NCBI GenBank assembly: GCA_017304945.1
Contig: JAFKLG010000066.1
Span: 20,192 to 84,191 of the forward strand
Direction of reading: 5' to 3'
DNA length: 64,000 nucleotides
Source: Rhodospirillales bacterium
GTDB taxonomy: Bacteria; Pseudomonadota; Alphaproteobacteria; Acetobacterales; Acetobacteraceae
Position numbers and translations under genes: made by a program. The notes under the pieces are model-generated. The model was not told the DNA's origin. It did no database searches and saw nothing but the letters and a program-made list of their open reading frames with translations. Of the stretch, positions 17,975 through 27,214 are shown piece after piece. How positions within the stretch are numbered: position 1 is the first letter of the stretch; every line of letters starts with the position of its first letter.

Positions 17975-18130
17975 GGGTTTCCTTCGCGTTGCGCAGAAAC
18001 CCACGTCCCCCCGCATCCGGGGGAGCAGGCCTGCTTGGAGTGATCGCACCACAACGCGGACCCTGCAGACGGGTTGCTGGCCAAGGCGTGCCTCACCGCG
18101 GTGCCCGACGCAGCACCGCGGCTGGTATGG

Positions 18131-19357
18131 TCAGGCGGCCTGACCTTGTCGACGCATCCCGGCTAGGCTGAGCGCCGCCACTGCAAGGCAGAGCGGGGCA
18201 AAGGCGACTCGGAGCACCGTGTCCCATCCGAAGCTCGTCAGCAGCCCGCCGGAGGCGAAGGATCCAACCGCCATCAGCCCGAACACGATGAAGTCGTTGA
18301 GCGCCTGCACCCGCGTCTTCTCCTCCGGGCGATGACTTTCCAGCACGAGCGCCGAGGCGCCGACGAAGCCGAAATTCCAGCCGAGTCCGAGCAGGATGAG
18401 GGTCGCCCAGAAATGGCCGGTATCCTGGCCCAGCAGCCCCGTGCCCGCCGCGGCGAACAACAACGCGAGCCCGGTCGCCACCACGCGCGGCGCCCCGAAC
18501 CGCGTGATCAGCCGCCCCGTGAAGAAGCTCGGCGCGTACATGGCGATCACGTGCCATTGCAGGCCCAGATTGGCGGATTGCTGCGTCAGGCCGCACAGCC
18601 GCATCGCCAAAGGTGCAGCGGTCATCAGGAAGTTCATGATCAGATAGGACACGACGCCGCAGGTCACCGCGGTGACGAAGCGCCGCTGGCGCACGATGAC
18701 GGAGAGCGGACGGCCGCCGCCGGTGATCTCGGCGGTGCTGGGCTTGGGCAGCCGCACGCCCATCAGCACGATCGCGCACAAGACCGCCACCACCGCCTGG
18801 GCCACGAAGGTCGCGGCGAAGGTGTAGGGCCGCCACATGTCCATCGTGAAGGTCACGAGCTGCGGACCGATGACACCCGCGAAGACCCCGCCCGCCATCA
18901 CCGCGGACAGCGCCCGCGGCCGGCGCGCCGGGGCGACGCAATCCGCGGCGGCGAAACGGAAGGAGAGGACCACGGCCGCATAGACGCCGCCGAAGAAGCT
19001 CGCGATGCAGAACAGCCAGAACGCCCCGGACAGCACCGCCAGCATGGAGAGCAGCCCGGCCGCCACGCCGCAGCCGGTTCCGGTCAGGAAGGCGGCGCGG
19101 CGTCCATAGCGACGCGCGATCGCGCCGGCGGGCAGCGTGCAGGCGGCCATGCCCACGACGAAGATCGAGATCGGCAGGGTCGCGAAAGCCTTATGCGGCG
19201 TCAGCATGTTCCCGACCACCGCGCCCGTCGCGTAGAGCACGGTCGAATTCGCGCCGGCGAGCGCCTGCGCGATGGCGAGCCGCGCGACATTGCCCGTCGC
19301 ATGTTCGGGCGAAGCGACGGCGAGAGGGGCCGTCGCGGCGCCTTGGGCCTGGGACAT
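18131..19357 (-). CDS. MFS transporter
   Basis: A 408-residue, 12-helix major facilitator protein. The GAIARRYGRRAAFLTG loop between helices 2 and 3 is the family A motif, and a short hydrophilic loop precedes the second half (VRQRRFVTAVTCG). The ATG at 19357 is preceded by GGAG and lies five bases after the stop of the TPR protein gene, so the two are co-transcribed. The divergent AraC regulator probably controls them. The substrate is unknown; drug or metabolite efflux is as likely as uptake. Confidence 0.9.
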   Translation of the reverse strand: MSQAQGAATAPLAVASPEHATGNVARLAIAQALAGANSTVLYATGAVVGNMLTPHKAFATLPISIFVVGMAACTLPAGAIARRYGRRAAFLTGTGCGVAAGLLSMLAVLSGAFWLFCIASFFGGVYAAVVLSFRFAAADCVAPARRPRALSAVMAGGVFAGVIGPQLVTFTMDMWRPYTFAATFVAQAVVAVLCAIVLMGVRLPKPSTAEITGGGRPLSVIVRQRRFVTAVTCGVVSYLIMNFLMTAAPLAMRLCGLTQQSANLGLQWHVIAMYAPSFFTGRLITRFGAPRVVATGLALLFAAAGTGLLGQDTGHFWATLILLGLGWNFGFVGASALVLESHRPEEKTRVQALNDFIVFGLMAVGSFASGGLLTSFGWDTVLRVAFAPLCLAVAALSLAGMRRQGQAA

Positions 19358-19362
19358 GAACG

Positions 19363-20688
19363 CTATTCTCCTGTGGGAAGCAGATCGCGCCATCCGGTGT
19401 CGCGATGCGAGGGGCGGCGATGCAGGCGGCGGTCGAGCAGGGCGCGGGCCTTCGCCGTCTCGCCGCCACGCATCAGGGCGAGGAGCAGCATGTCCTCGAG
19501 CATCTCGCGCTGCGCGCCGCTGCCGCCGATCCGCACGATGTCGGCCGCGACCGGCTCCAGCACCCGCGCGCACGCCGCGTAGTCGCCGTCCGCAAAGGCC
19601 AGGGCCGCGCGGCAGATCGCCGGCACCACCGGTCCGGCGCTCAGGCTTGCGTCGTCCACCAGGCGGGTCAGCGTGGCAACGCGCCTTCCCACGGCGTCCC
19701 GGTCGCCGGCGGCCGCCTCCAGGATCGCCATGTGCACGTCGACGAATGCGAAGCCGGCAGTGGGGAAGGCGCGCGCCGCATAGCTGGCGGCGGCCTCCCA
19801 GGAGGCAGCCGGCACATCGTGGCCGTAGGCCTGCATGCGCCACAGGAAGGAGGCGGCGTCGCTGACCACGTTGACCGGCATGGCGGCGGAGACCGCGGGC
19901 TGGACATGCGCGGCATACAACGCGAGCGCATGGTCCGCGTCGCCCCGCTCCAGCGCGGCCAGGGCGGCATGCCAGGCGATGTGCCCATGCAGCGAGCCGG
20001 TGCGGTCGTAGCCGGGCAGCCAGCCCGCGATCAGCGCCTCGGCGCCCGCCCCGTCCCCCGCCTCATACATCGCGTGCGACAGCGCATGGGCGCCATTGGC
20101 GTTCGCCGGCCGCAACGCGAATCCGCGCTCGATCAGCGCGCGGCCATGCGCGACCGCGCCGTTCTCGACATGCGACCAGCCGGCATAGACCAGGAACCAC
20201 CAGTCGTCGGCGTCGAATTGCCGCGCATGACGCTCGCACAGATCGACTCGCGCCTGGTCGTGGTCGGCCATGCCGGAGAACGCGAACAACCCGAACGCGC
20301 CAAGCGGCAGGCCGAGGATCAGGGCATCGCGCGGCCACTGGTCGGCATGCGCCAGGGCATGCTCCAGCGCGCGTCGCGACTGGCCGTTGAGGGCGAGCGA
20401 CAGGACCTCGACATGGCTGCGCTCCCGTTCGGTCCCGTTGCGCGCGACGAGCTCCGCCGCGGTAGCGATGCGCGCACGCGCCTCGACCGGCTCCGCGCGG
20501 ATGCCGTGCAGCCGCGCGCGGGCCGCGTGGGCGAGCGCGAAGGTCGGGTCAGCCTCCATCGCGGCGTCGAGCGCCTCGGCAGCGCCGGGCCAGGCCGACA
20601 TGAGCAGGTCCACGCCCTCCCGGTACCTGTCCGCGGCCTGGTCGGACGCGGTCGAGAGCGGCAACCCCCGGCGGTCATGACGAGCCAT
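19363..20688 (-). CDS. TTC38-like tetratricopeptide repeat protein
   Basis: A 441-residue cytosolic helical protein similar in layout to the tetratricopeptide repeat protein 38 (TTC38) family. Repeated Ala-rich helix pairs run throughout, for example FALAHAARARLHGIRAEP, AHALSHAMYEAGDGAGAEAL and WHAALAALERGDADHALALY. The ATG at 20688 follows GGAGGG with good spacing. First gene of a two-gene operon with an MFS transporter and divergent from an AraC-type regulator. Family members have no established biochemical activity; a scaffold role is possible. Confidence 0.82.
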   Translation of the reverse strand: MARHDRRGLPLSTASDQAADRYREGVDLLMSAWPGAAEALDAAMEADPTFALAHAARARLHGIRAEPVEARARIATAAELVARNGTERERSHVEVLSLALNGQSRRALEHALAHADQWPRDALILGLPLGAFGLFAFSGMADHDQARVDLCERHARQFDADDWWFLVYAGWSHVENGAVAHGRALIERGFALRPANANGAHALSHAMYEAGDGAGAEALIAGWLPGYDRTGSLHGHIAWHAALAALERGDADHALALYAAHVQPAVSAAMPVNVVSDAASFLWRMQAYGHDVPAASWEAAASYAARAFPTAGFAFVDVHMAILEAAAGDRDAVGRRVATLTRLVDDASLSAGPVVPAICRAALAFADGDYAACARVLEPVAADIVRIGGSGAQREMLEDMLLLALMRGGETAKARALLDRRLHRRPSHRDTGWRDLLPTGE

Positions 20689-20970
20689 GGCGAACCCTCC
20701 TCCTGCTGTCGGCGGCGGCGCGTCAGGCACCGGTCCGCCGCGCACGGGCGGCGCGATGCGGACAGTGCCTTCGCGCGTCGTGCGGCACCTGTCGCCGGCA
20801 CGGCCGCGCGTCTCCGGATCCGGTGGTCATGGCCGTCACGCGTTCCCCCCTCCCCCGAGCGGCAGGGCGCCGCACCGTGGGCGAACGCTCGGTCTTATCG
20901 GGCTTCGTCTTGGCTGTCTTTCGATTGGACGCCATTCGATGTAGACCAGCCGCCAAAGGAGGGTTCGCCC

Positions 20971-21807
20971 GTGCAGTGGCAGACCATCGTCGCGCCGGCC
21001 GGCGTGAAGCCGCCACGGCCTCTGACGGTCCGCGCGCAGTCGATCCCGGCGCGCCACAGCTTCCCCGACCATGCGCATGCGTGGCACCAAGTGGTCTACG
21101 CGATCTCCGGGGTGCTTGCCGTCGCCGTGGAGGGTCAGTCCTTCGTCATCTCTCCGGAACAAGCCGTATGGCTGCCGACCGGGCTCCGGCACCGGGTGGG
21201 CTCCTTGCTGGGGGCTGATTTCCGCAGCCTGTGGCTGGCCGAGGAGGTCGGGCGCGGCTTGCCGGCCGAGCCCACGGTCTTCGGCGTCTCACCGCTGCTG
21301 CGTGCCCTGATCGTCGAGGTGGCCGCCATCGAAGGACAGCACGACCCGGATGGTTATGCCGATCGGCTCGGGCGCTTGATCCTCGACCAGTTGCGGCGCG
21401 CGCCGCCGCTTGCCGGCGCCCTCCCCTGGCCGCGCAGCGACGCGCTGCGCAGCTTGTGCGAGGCGCTCTATGCCGATCCGGCCGATCCGCGCGACCCGGC
21501 CGCCTGGGGCCGCGCGCTCGGCATGTCGGAGCGCACGCTGGCGCGCCGGTTCGAGGCGGAGCTGGGCATGAGCCTGCGCTCCTGGCGCCGGCGCCTGCGC
21601 CTGTTCAAGGCGATCGAGCTGATGGGAGGCGGGCTGAGCGTCACGCGAACCGCGATGGAGCTTGGCTACGGCTCAGCCTCGGCGTTCGTCTATGCGTTCC
21701 GCAGCGGCATCGGCTGCAGCCCTCAGGCCTATGTCCGCGGCATCCATGCGGGGGCGCTGACCGCGCGAACGGAGGCTGCGCCGTCACCTAGCCCGGAGCC
21801 GAGCTGA
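20971..21807 (+). CDS. AraC-family transcriptional regulator
   Basis: A 278-residue regulator from a GTG at 20971, chosen because AAAGGAGGG lies eight bases upstream. The N-terminal cupin shows HSFPDHAHAWHQVVYAISG and PEQAVWLPTGLRHRV. The C-terminal double HTH contains MSERTLARRFEAELGMSLRSW and ATRTAMELGYGSASAFVYAFRS-like blocks (written here from the gene as VTRTAMELGYGSASAF). It is divergent from the TPR/MFS operon, its likely target; a 282-base intergenic region lies between. The sequence overlaps the convergent GIY-YIG-like gene tail by 20 bases. Confidence 0.9.
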   Translation: MQWQTIVAPAGVKPPRPLTVRAQSIPARHSFPDHAHAWHQVVYAISGVLAVAVEGQSFVISPEQAVWLPTGLRHRVGSLLGADFRSLWLAEEVGRGLPAEPTVFGVSPLLRALIVEVAAIEGQHDPDGYADRLGRLILDQLRRAPPLAGALPWPRSDALRSLCEALYADPADPRDPAAWGRALGMSERTLARRFEAELGMSLRSWRRRLRLFKAIELMGGGLSVTRTAMELGYGSASAFVYAFRSGIGCSPQAYVRGIHAGALTARTEAAPSPSPEPS

Positions 21808-22363
21808 CCCCGTTCCAGCGTGGCTTCAGTTCGGCAATCCATTGAGCTTCGAGAACCGTCGGCATCTCCGCCGCGACGGTGCGTCGAAACCATATCTCGA
21901 CGCGATCACCAGCCAGCAGCGCTTCGTGAATGGACGTGTGCAGCGCGCGCCTGTCGCGCGGGAAGCGCTTCGGGCGCGGACGCGTGTAGCCCGTTCGGCC
22001 TAGCGTGAAGCTGGCACGCCCGAGATGACACACCTGGTCACGCACGACGAACGCGTAGAGTCCAGGTTGGCGGTCGAGAAGGAGGGCGCGCCGAAGCCTG
22101 AGTTCCGGTCCCTCCCAGCGCCCGATATAGATGAACCCCTGCCAATTGAGCCAATCGAGATCGCCAGGTGCGCGCAGGCTGGCCAACGGCCATAGCGGGA
22201 CGTCGCCCGGAACATCCGCAAGCGCGCGTTCGGTGGCGCCGATCGTCTCCTCGACTCCCTGCATTGCATCTGGGCTCAAGTCGTTCGTCGATCGCGACTG
22301 AGCCAACAACGCCCGGGCGACGGCGAGGTGATGACTCGTCAGGTATTTCGTTGCCAGCATCAT
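21788..22363 (-). CDS. GIY-YIG-like nuclease domain protein
   Basis: A 191-residue protein whose C-terminal half resembles a diverged GIY-YIG nuclease. GLYAFVVRDQVCHLGRAS stands where GIYxI...YIGxT is expected, with a following Arg-rich stretch. The ending VLEAQWIAELKPRWN matches the family's catalytic Glu and C-terminal LKPxWN signature. The N-terminal 80 residues are unassigned. Starts at ATG 22363 or 22360; no clear ribosome site. Whether it is catalytically active is open, because the GIY and YIG tyrosines are partly replaced. Confidence 0.68.
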   Translation of the reverse strand: MMLATKYLTSHHLAVARALLAQSRSTNDLSPDAMQGVEETIGATERALADVPGDVPLWPLASLRAPGDLDWLNWQGFIYIGRWEGPELRLRRALLLDRQPGLYAFVVRDQVCHLGRASFTLGRTGYTRPRPKRFPRDRRALHTSIHEALLAGDRVEIWFRRTVAAEMPTVLEAQWIAELKPRWNGVSSAPG

Positions 22364-22524
22364 CGATCAGCGCGAACCGGAGGTTCGGCTGCGTCGGCAG
22401 CGTTCGAGTGGTGGGACCTTCACCAGGATTTCCCGCCGCTGACGTCGCAGCTCCCAGGACAGCCCTGATCGATCGGGACGCTCCGTGTTTCGGCAGTCGC
22501 TTTGGAGGGACGAATTCACCGGCG

Positions 22525-22752
22525 CTACGCTTCCGATGGGGACAGGCAGTATCGATCGTCCGAGGCGCCATCCTCATCGCCGTGCACCCGCCCAACCCGT
22601 CGCTCGCCAATCCAGACTTCGGCTTCCTGGCGGGAGGAAAGTCGGGACCGCGCCAGCATCAGGGCCGAATGGTCACTGACACATGTGACCACGATCGGCG
22701 GGGCGAAGATGCGGCCATTCTGGTCGAGGGGAAAGATGCGATATGGTGTCAT
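22525..22752 (-). CDS. small conserved hypothetical protein
   Basis: A 75-residue protein starting MTPYRIFPLDQNGRIFAPP, followed by ALMLARSRLSSRQEAEVWIGERRVGRV. This strand-turn-helix layout with a terminal EVWxGxRxVGR is common among short alphaproteobacterial proteins of unknown function. The ATG at 22752 is preceded by GGAGGCAGGA. The flanking bases 22364-22524 and 22753-22913 hold no convincing gene. Confidence 0.6.
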   Translation of the reverse strand: MTPYRIFPLDQNGRIFAPPIVVTCVSDHSALMLARSRLSSRQEAEVWIGERRVGRVHGDEDGASDDRYCLSPSEA

Positions 22753-22913
22753 TCCTGCCTCCACTCACCAGCGGTAGTAAAGACGATCTCCGACTTCCGC
22801 TCCGTACGCGGCTGTACCGCAGCGCTGAGTTCACGGGTACTTGAGATCGCGTCGTCCCGACGGAGGCAGCTCGGTGCAGGTGTCCGCTGGAGCCGTACTC
22901 CGGACCGTCGTGA

Positions 22914-23660
22914 TCAGCGCCAGTAAGGCCGCGTCACGCCCGAGGGCAGCCCGAAAAGTCGCTCCTCGGCGCGCCGGACCATTCCGTAGCACTCGCAGGT
23001 GGCCGCCTCGAGCCCAGGTCGATCGAGGATCGCGATCCATCCGCGCTCGTAGCGGATCAGGCCAGCCTTCTGCAACGCGCCGGCCGCCACCGTGATGCCG
23101 GCGCGGCGTACGCCCAGCATCATCGACAGGAACTCGTGGGTCATCGGGAACGAGTCCTCTCCGACCCGGTCATGTGCCATCAGCAGCCACCGTCCGAGGC
23201 GTTGATCGATGTTGTGGCGGCCGTTGCATGCCCCGGTGCGCGCGACCTGCTCGAAATGTGCCAGCGCGAAGCGGAGCAGCACGGAGCGGAAGGCCGGCAG
23301 CCGTTCCAGTTCCTCGTGGAATGCGCCCATCTCCATGCGCAGCGCCGTACCCGACACCTGCACCATGATCTCGAAGCTGTCGTGGTCAGCGCCGAGCAGG
23401 GAAGACATCCCGACCATCCCCTCGTTGCCGATGAGCCCCAGTTCGGCGCTGTCGCCGTCGTCCATCGGCGCGAGACGGGAGCAGTAGCCAGCTTCAGGGA
23501 AGTAGATGGCTTTGATCGGCTCCTCCGGGACTTGCAGGATCTTGCGGATCTCCAGCTCCACCGGCTGCAGCCTTGACCTGAGATGCGCGACCTCGTCGGC
23601 CGGCAGCATGGCCAGCAGGCGGTTGCGGATCTCCGGTGCGGCGTTCTCGGTTGAGGACAA
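22914..23660 (-). CDS. Crp/Fnr-family transcriptional regulator
   Basis: A 248-residue regulator with an N-terminal cNMP-binding-like barrel (YFPEAGYCSRLAPMDDGDSAELGLIGNEGMVGM) and a C-terminal HTH (FLSMMLGVRRAGITVAAGAL). No FNR-type cysteine cluster is present. The start is TTG at 23660 with GGAGAG upstream. A paralogue lies 130 bases upstream in the same direction, and the two share very similar recognition helices, pointing to a tandem duplication. The effector is unknown. Confidence 0.9.
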   Translation of the reverse strand: MSSTENAAPEIRNRLLAMLPADEVAHLRSRLQPVELEIRKILQVPEEPIKAIYFPEAGYCSRLAPMDDGDSAELGLIGNEGMVGMSSLLGADHDSFEIMVQVSGTALRMEMGAFHEELERLPAFRSVLLRFALAHFEQVARTGACNGRHNIDQRLGRWLLMAHDRVGEDSFPMTHEFLSMMLGVRRAGITVAAGALQKAGLIRYERGWIAILDRPGLEAATCECYGMVRRAEERLFGLPSGVTRPYWR

Positions 23661-23790
23661 TCGGCTCTCCTGCGAGATGAGTATGGCGGGAGCGCGACCT
23701 GTCTCTCAGTCGTTCGCGCCGGCAGCCGACAGAACGATCAGCGGGTCGTCGGGCGATGGCGCTGACAGGTCGGCGCGGTAGCGTACCCGA

Positions 23791-24585
23791 TCACGCGAAC
23801 GACACAGGCGCGGCGAGCCGACCGGCCGCCCCCCTCTCCTCCGCGCAAGGCTGCGCGCGAGACGCCGTGCCAGGACCAAGCAGCCGCTGAAACTCTCGTT
23901 CAACCACCGCGTAGCATTCACAGCAGGCGGCCTCGAGGCCTGGGCGATCGAGGATCTGCATGCGCCCGGCGCCATATTGAATGAGGCCCGCGCGCTGCAG
24001 CGCTTGGGCCGCGACCGTGATGCCGGCGCGACGTACACCAAGCATCATGGCGAGGAATTCGTGGGTCATCGGGAACGAGTCACCGTCGACGCGGTCGTCT
24101 GCCGCCAGCAGCCAGCGAGCGAGCCGGCGATCCAGGTGGTGACGGCTGTTGCAGGCCGCTGTCTGCGCGACCTGCACGAGCGAGGCCATCGCGTAGCGCA
24201 TGAGCAGCGGGCGCAGCACGGAGGGGCCGGACAGCTCGTCCCGGAACGCGCCCGCCCCGAGCCGAAGGACCGTGCCACCCGCATGGGTAATCGCGTCGAA
24301 TGGCATGCGTTCGGCGCCCAGGAGCAACGGGATCCCGAGCATGCCTTCGCGCCCGATCACTCCGACCTCGGCGGACTCGCCGTCCTCCAGCGTTGCCAGC
24401 ATGAAGAAGATGCCCGTCTCCGGGAAATGCACGCTGGAAGCCGGCTCGTCGGCAGGTTGCAGCGTCTGGTGCGCGGGGATTTCGAGCCGCTCGAGATGGG
24501 GCATGAGCCGGCTGAGATCGGCGGGCGGAAGAGCAGCAAGCAGCCGGTTGCGCGGAGCGGGCGTGGCCTGATTTGTCCGAGGCAA
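23791..24585 (-). CDS. Crp/Fnr-family transcriptional regulator, paralogue
   Basis: A 264-residue regulator with the same build as its downstream neighbour: the barrel block FPETGIFFMLATLEDGESAEVG and the HTH MMLGVRRAGITVAAQALQRAG. The start is probably TTG at 24585 (AGGAG upstream), matching the TTG start of the paralogue; a GTG at 24621 would add 12 residues. The C-terminus is extended by about 25 residues beyond the second copy. No FNR-type cysteine cluster. The pair may respond to different signals at similar DNA sites. Confidence 0.88.
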   Translation of the reverse strand: MPRTNQATPAPRNRLLAALPPADLSRLMPHLERLEIPAHQTLQPADEPASSVHFPETGIFFMLATLEDGESAEVGVIGREGMLGIPLLLGAERMPFDAITHAGGTVLRLGAGAFRDELSGPSVLRPLLMRYAMASLVQVAQTAACNSRHHLDRRLARWLLAADDRVDGDSFPMTHEFLAMMLGVRRAGITVAAQALQRAGLIQYGAGRMQILDRPGLEAACCECYAVVEREFQRLLGPGTASRAQPCAEERGAAGRLAAPVSFA

Positions 24586-25075
24586 GGCGCGCTCCTGAGA
24601 CCGGTGTCGGCGGGAGCACACGCCTCTCTCAGCCGCCCGCGCCGTCGATCTCGGCGAGCGATGGACTCCAGGTTGGACCTCGCGGCGGGAAAGTCACGCG
24701 ACACTTGCCGATGTCGCGACCTCGTGAGCGGCAATCGAGACCAGCGGCGCGAAGCTTGGAGACGACCGGCGTTGGCTGCGACCCGATCGCGGACCGACAT
24801 TCTCGGTTCGGATTTTCGTCTCTTTCCAGCTTGTTTCCGACGACTCCCGGGCGTCTCCCCGCCTCCGCGTGAATGATCGTGCGTGAACCACAATGACAGG
24901 ATGGGAATGCGCCGCCCTCGTCTTCTACCCACCCGAATAATCGAGGAAGATCAGAACGAAGCATATTCGGAACTATGTCGTGTTCGATCCTGAAATGTGA
25001 ACGACGACTGTCCGTATTCTGCTTTTCAATCACGAAGCCGTGAGTATGATGCCGCCCATCAGCGGAGCACCCCCG
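24586..25075. other. intergenic region without a clear gene
   Basis: About 490 bases upstream of the Crp-like pair. Open frames here have Arg/Ser-rich low-complexity translations and no family resemblance. Bases 24960-25035 are relatively AT-rich and may hold promoters for the flanking genes. Confidence 0.5.
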
Positions 25076-25618
25076 ATGTCCCAGACACGCACCTCAGAAC
25101 TCGCCACGGTTCAACAGCCCGTCGCGACCCGGCGAGGGAACCCCGCCGCGCAGGATGGAGATGCGGGGGCGCTCTGGGCGGCCGTGGTGATGCAGGCGCG
25201 CACCGACATCGAATTCGAGCCGCTGGAATCGCTCGACTACGCCCAGGCCGTCAGCTTCTTCATCGGGCGGGGCGAATGGGCGCTGTCGCGCGCCGTGATC
25301 GCCGACTTCCTGGATCTCCACGCCGACGACATCGAACTCGCCGGTCGGGCGTGCATCAACCAGCGTCGTGCCAAGGAAGGCCTCCCGCCGCTGGCCAAAG
25401 CCGAACGCCGTCAGCCGGTAGCGGCCTCTCGCGGCAATCCCATCCGGGTCGCGGCGCGGCCGGCGCCGCCGATGGTCCGCGTCGTGCCCGCCCCGGCTCC
25501 GGTCGAGCAGGAACCGACACGGCGGCGCTACGTCCGGAGGAGCAAGGGCGTCCCCTCGTCCAATCCCTTCTTCCCGCGCGGCATCCCCGATTTCGCCGAG
25601 CTCAGAGAGGCCGCCTGA
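25076..25618 (+). CDS. hypothetical protein
   Basis: A 180-residue protein of unknown function. The central block ESLDYAQAVSFFIGRGEWALSRAV and FLDLHADDIELAGRACINQRR is helical and probably folded; the C-terminal part is Pro/Arg-rich. The ATG at 25076 follows GGAG at eight bases; upstream starts (GTG 25040, ATG 25046) lack a ribosome site. It is the last chromosomal gene before the integrated island. Confidence 0.6.
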   Translation: MSQTRTSELATVQQPVATRRGNPAAQDGDAGALWAAVVMQARTDIEFEPLESLDYAQAVSFFIGRGEWALSRAVIADFLDLHADDIELAGRACINQRRAKEGLPPLAKAERRQPVAASRGNPIRVAARPAPPMVRVVPAPAPVEQEPTRRRYVRRSKGVPSSNPFFPRGIPDFAELREAA

Positions 25619-25746
25619 GCGGCGAGAGCGCGGCGGAACTCCGCCACGCCTTTGGTGCTCCGCACGCACTTGGTTGCTCCGACTGTCGCCCCGGCCTGGG
25701 GCAGTCATCTTCGGAGCGCAGGAATTTCCGGTAATCCGCTGACTTC

Positions 25747-25801
25747 ATTGGCTCGGGCGGTAGGATTCGAACCTACGACCAATCGGTTAACAGCCGATTG
25801 C
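25747..25801. repeat. attachment site repeat, left (partial tRNA-Asn)
   Basis: A 55-base direct repeat identical to 43556-43610. On the minus strand it includes the last 53 bases of tRNA-Asn(GUU) with CCA, but the 5' part of the tRNA is missing. This is the displaced 3' end left by integration, and marks the left boundary of the island. Confidence 0.93.
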
Positions 25802-26006
25802 CCGAACATAACCAGGGGTCACTTCTACATTCCTGCCGAACGTACAAGCCACTGGCAAAAAGGCCTAATATGCCTCTTGGTGGTATCCCGGAATAACGTC
25901 GCATAACGCCCATTGACCCCGAAAAGTGTTGCCCCGATGTTGCCCCGGACAGGCCCATCGGCATGTCGCGCGCTGGCTGCGGGCGAGCCGCTCAGGAGGC
26001 AGGGAC

Positions 26007-27203
26007 ATGGCAAGGGTGGCTCTCACCGAACGGTTCATCATGTCGCCGAAGCGCGTCCCAGGCAGCGGCCGGATCGATTATCTGGACAGCATCGTCCCCG
26101 GACTGGCCGTGCGGGTGACCGCCCAAGGTCACCGCAGCTTCGTGCTGATCGCCCGATACCCGAGTAGGCCGCGCAACCCCACCAGACGAGCGCTCGGGGT
26201 GCATGGACAGCTCACCCTCGATCAGGCCCGCGAGAAAGCCCGCGCTTGGCTCGAGATGATCGGCTGCGGCGTGGATCCCAGGGTTGAGGCCGAACGGGAA
26301 CGCGCGGCCAACCTGCGGCTTCAGGTGAACACGTTCGGCGCCGTGGCGGAGGCGTTCCTTGAGCGCCATGCCGCGGGTCTTGCGAAGCAGGCTGACGCCC
26401 GGCGCACGCTTCTGGTCGACTTCGGGCCCCTGTGGCGGGACCGGCCAATCAATGACATCCGAGCCGAGGAGATCGCCCAGGCAGTGCGCGCCATCGTTGA
26501 GCGCGGGGCGCCATACCAGGCCCACAACGCCCTCGGATACCTCCGCCGCATGTTCACGTGGGCTATCGGCACCCACCAGTTCGGCGTGCGGTCCTCCCCG
26601 GTCGAGAGGCTGAAGCCGCGGGATCTGATCGGAGTGCGTGCACCTCGCGAGCGCATCCTCAGCGATGAAGAGCTCCGCTCGGTTTGGAACGGCGCCGGCG
26701 AGATGGGCTACCCGTACGGTCCGCTGATCCGGCTGCTCATCCTCACCGGCCAGCGCGTCCGAGAGGTGGCGGACATGACCTGGCCGGAGTTCACCGCAGC
26801 GACTGGGCTCTGGACCATTCCCGCCGCCAGGATGAAAGGTGGCCGGGCGCATGAGGTGCCGCTGGGCCCGGCGGCGATCGGCCTACTGGCTGGTCTGCCC
26901 CGGTTCAACGCCGGCCCGTTCGTCTTCACCACCACGAGCGGTGCGAAGGCCGTGAACGGCTTCAGCAAAGCCAAGGACCGGATCGACGCCCTGTCTGGTG
27001 TCAGCGGGTGGAAGCTGCACGATCTCCGGCGCACGATGCGTACCCGTCTGTCCGCCCTCCCCGTCCAGGATCTCGTCCGCGAGCTGGTGATCGCGCACGC
27101 GAAGCCCGGGCTGCACCGGGTCTACGATCAGCACGCGTATCAGGCTGAGAAGCGCGAGGCGCTCGAGCTGTGGGAAGGGCGGCTGCGAGCGATCATCGGG
27201 TAG
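26007..27203 (+). CDS. tyrosine recombinase (integrase)
   Basis: A 398-residue site-specific integrase. The N-terminal arm-binding domain covers about residues 5-95 (LGVHGQLTLDQAREKARAWLEMI), then a SAM-like core-binding domain. The catalytic domain has Arg in LTGQRVREVADM, Lys in RMKGGRAHEVPL, the H-x-x-R box HDLRRTMRT, the second His region AHAKPGLHRV and the nucleophile Tyr in VYDQHAY. The ATG at 26007 follows AGGAGG. It reads inward from the left attachment repeat and should catalyse recombination between the two 55-base repeats. Confidence 0.95.
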   Translation: MARVALTERFIMSPKRVPGSGRIDYLDSIVPGLAVRVTAQGHRSFVLIARYPSRPRNPTRRALGVHGQLTLDQAREKARAWLEMIGCGVDPRVEAERERAANLRLQVNTFGAVAEAFLERHAAGLAKQADARRTLLVDFGPLWRDRPINDIRAEEIAQAVRAIVERGAPYQAHNALGYLRRMFTWAIGTHQFGVRSSPVERLKPRDLIGVRAPRERILSDEELRSVWNGAGEMGYPYGPLIRLLILTGQRVREVADMTWPEFTAATGLWTIPAARMKGGRAHEVPLGPAAIGLLAGLPRFNAGPFVFTTTSGAKAVNGFSKAKDRIDALSGVSGWKLHDLRRTMRTRLSALPVQDLVRELVIAHAKPGLHRVYDQHAYQAEKREALELWEGRLRAIIG

Positions 27204-27214
27204 CTCGCCCGCCT

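Noticed and set aside
24629..25033. Minus-strand frame of 134 codons upstream of the Crp pair
   Set aside because: Low-complexity, Arg/Ser/Pro-rich translation, no conserved block and no ribosome site.
25652..25906. Open frame with LARAVGFEPTTNRLTADC
   Set aside because: This is the translation of the tRNA-Asn 3' end, a known annotation artefact; it also appears at 42897-43655 over the intact tRNA.
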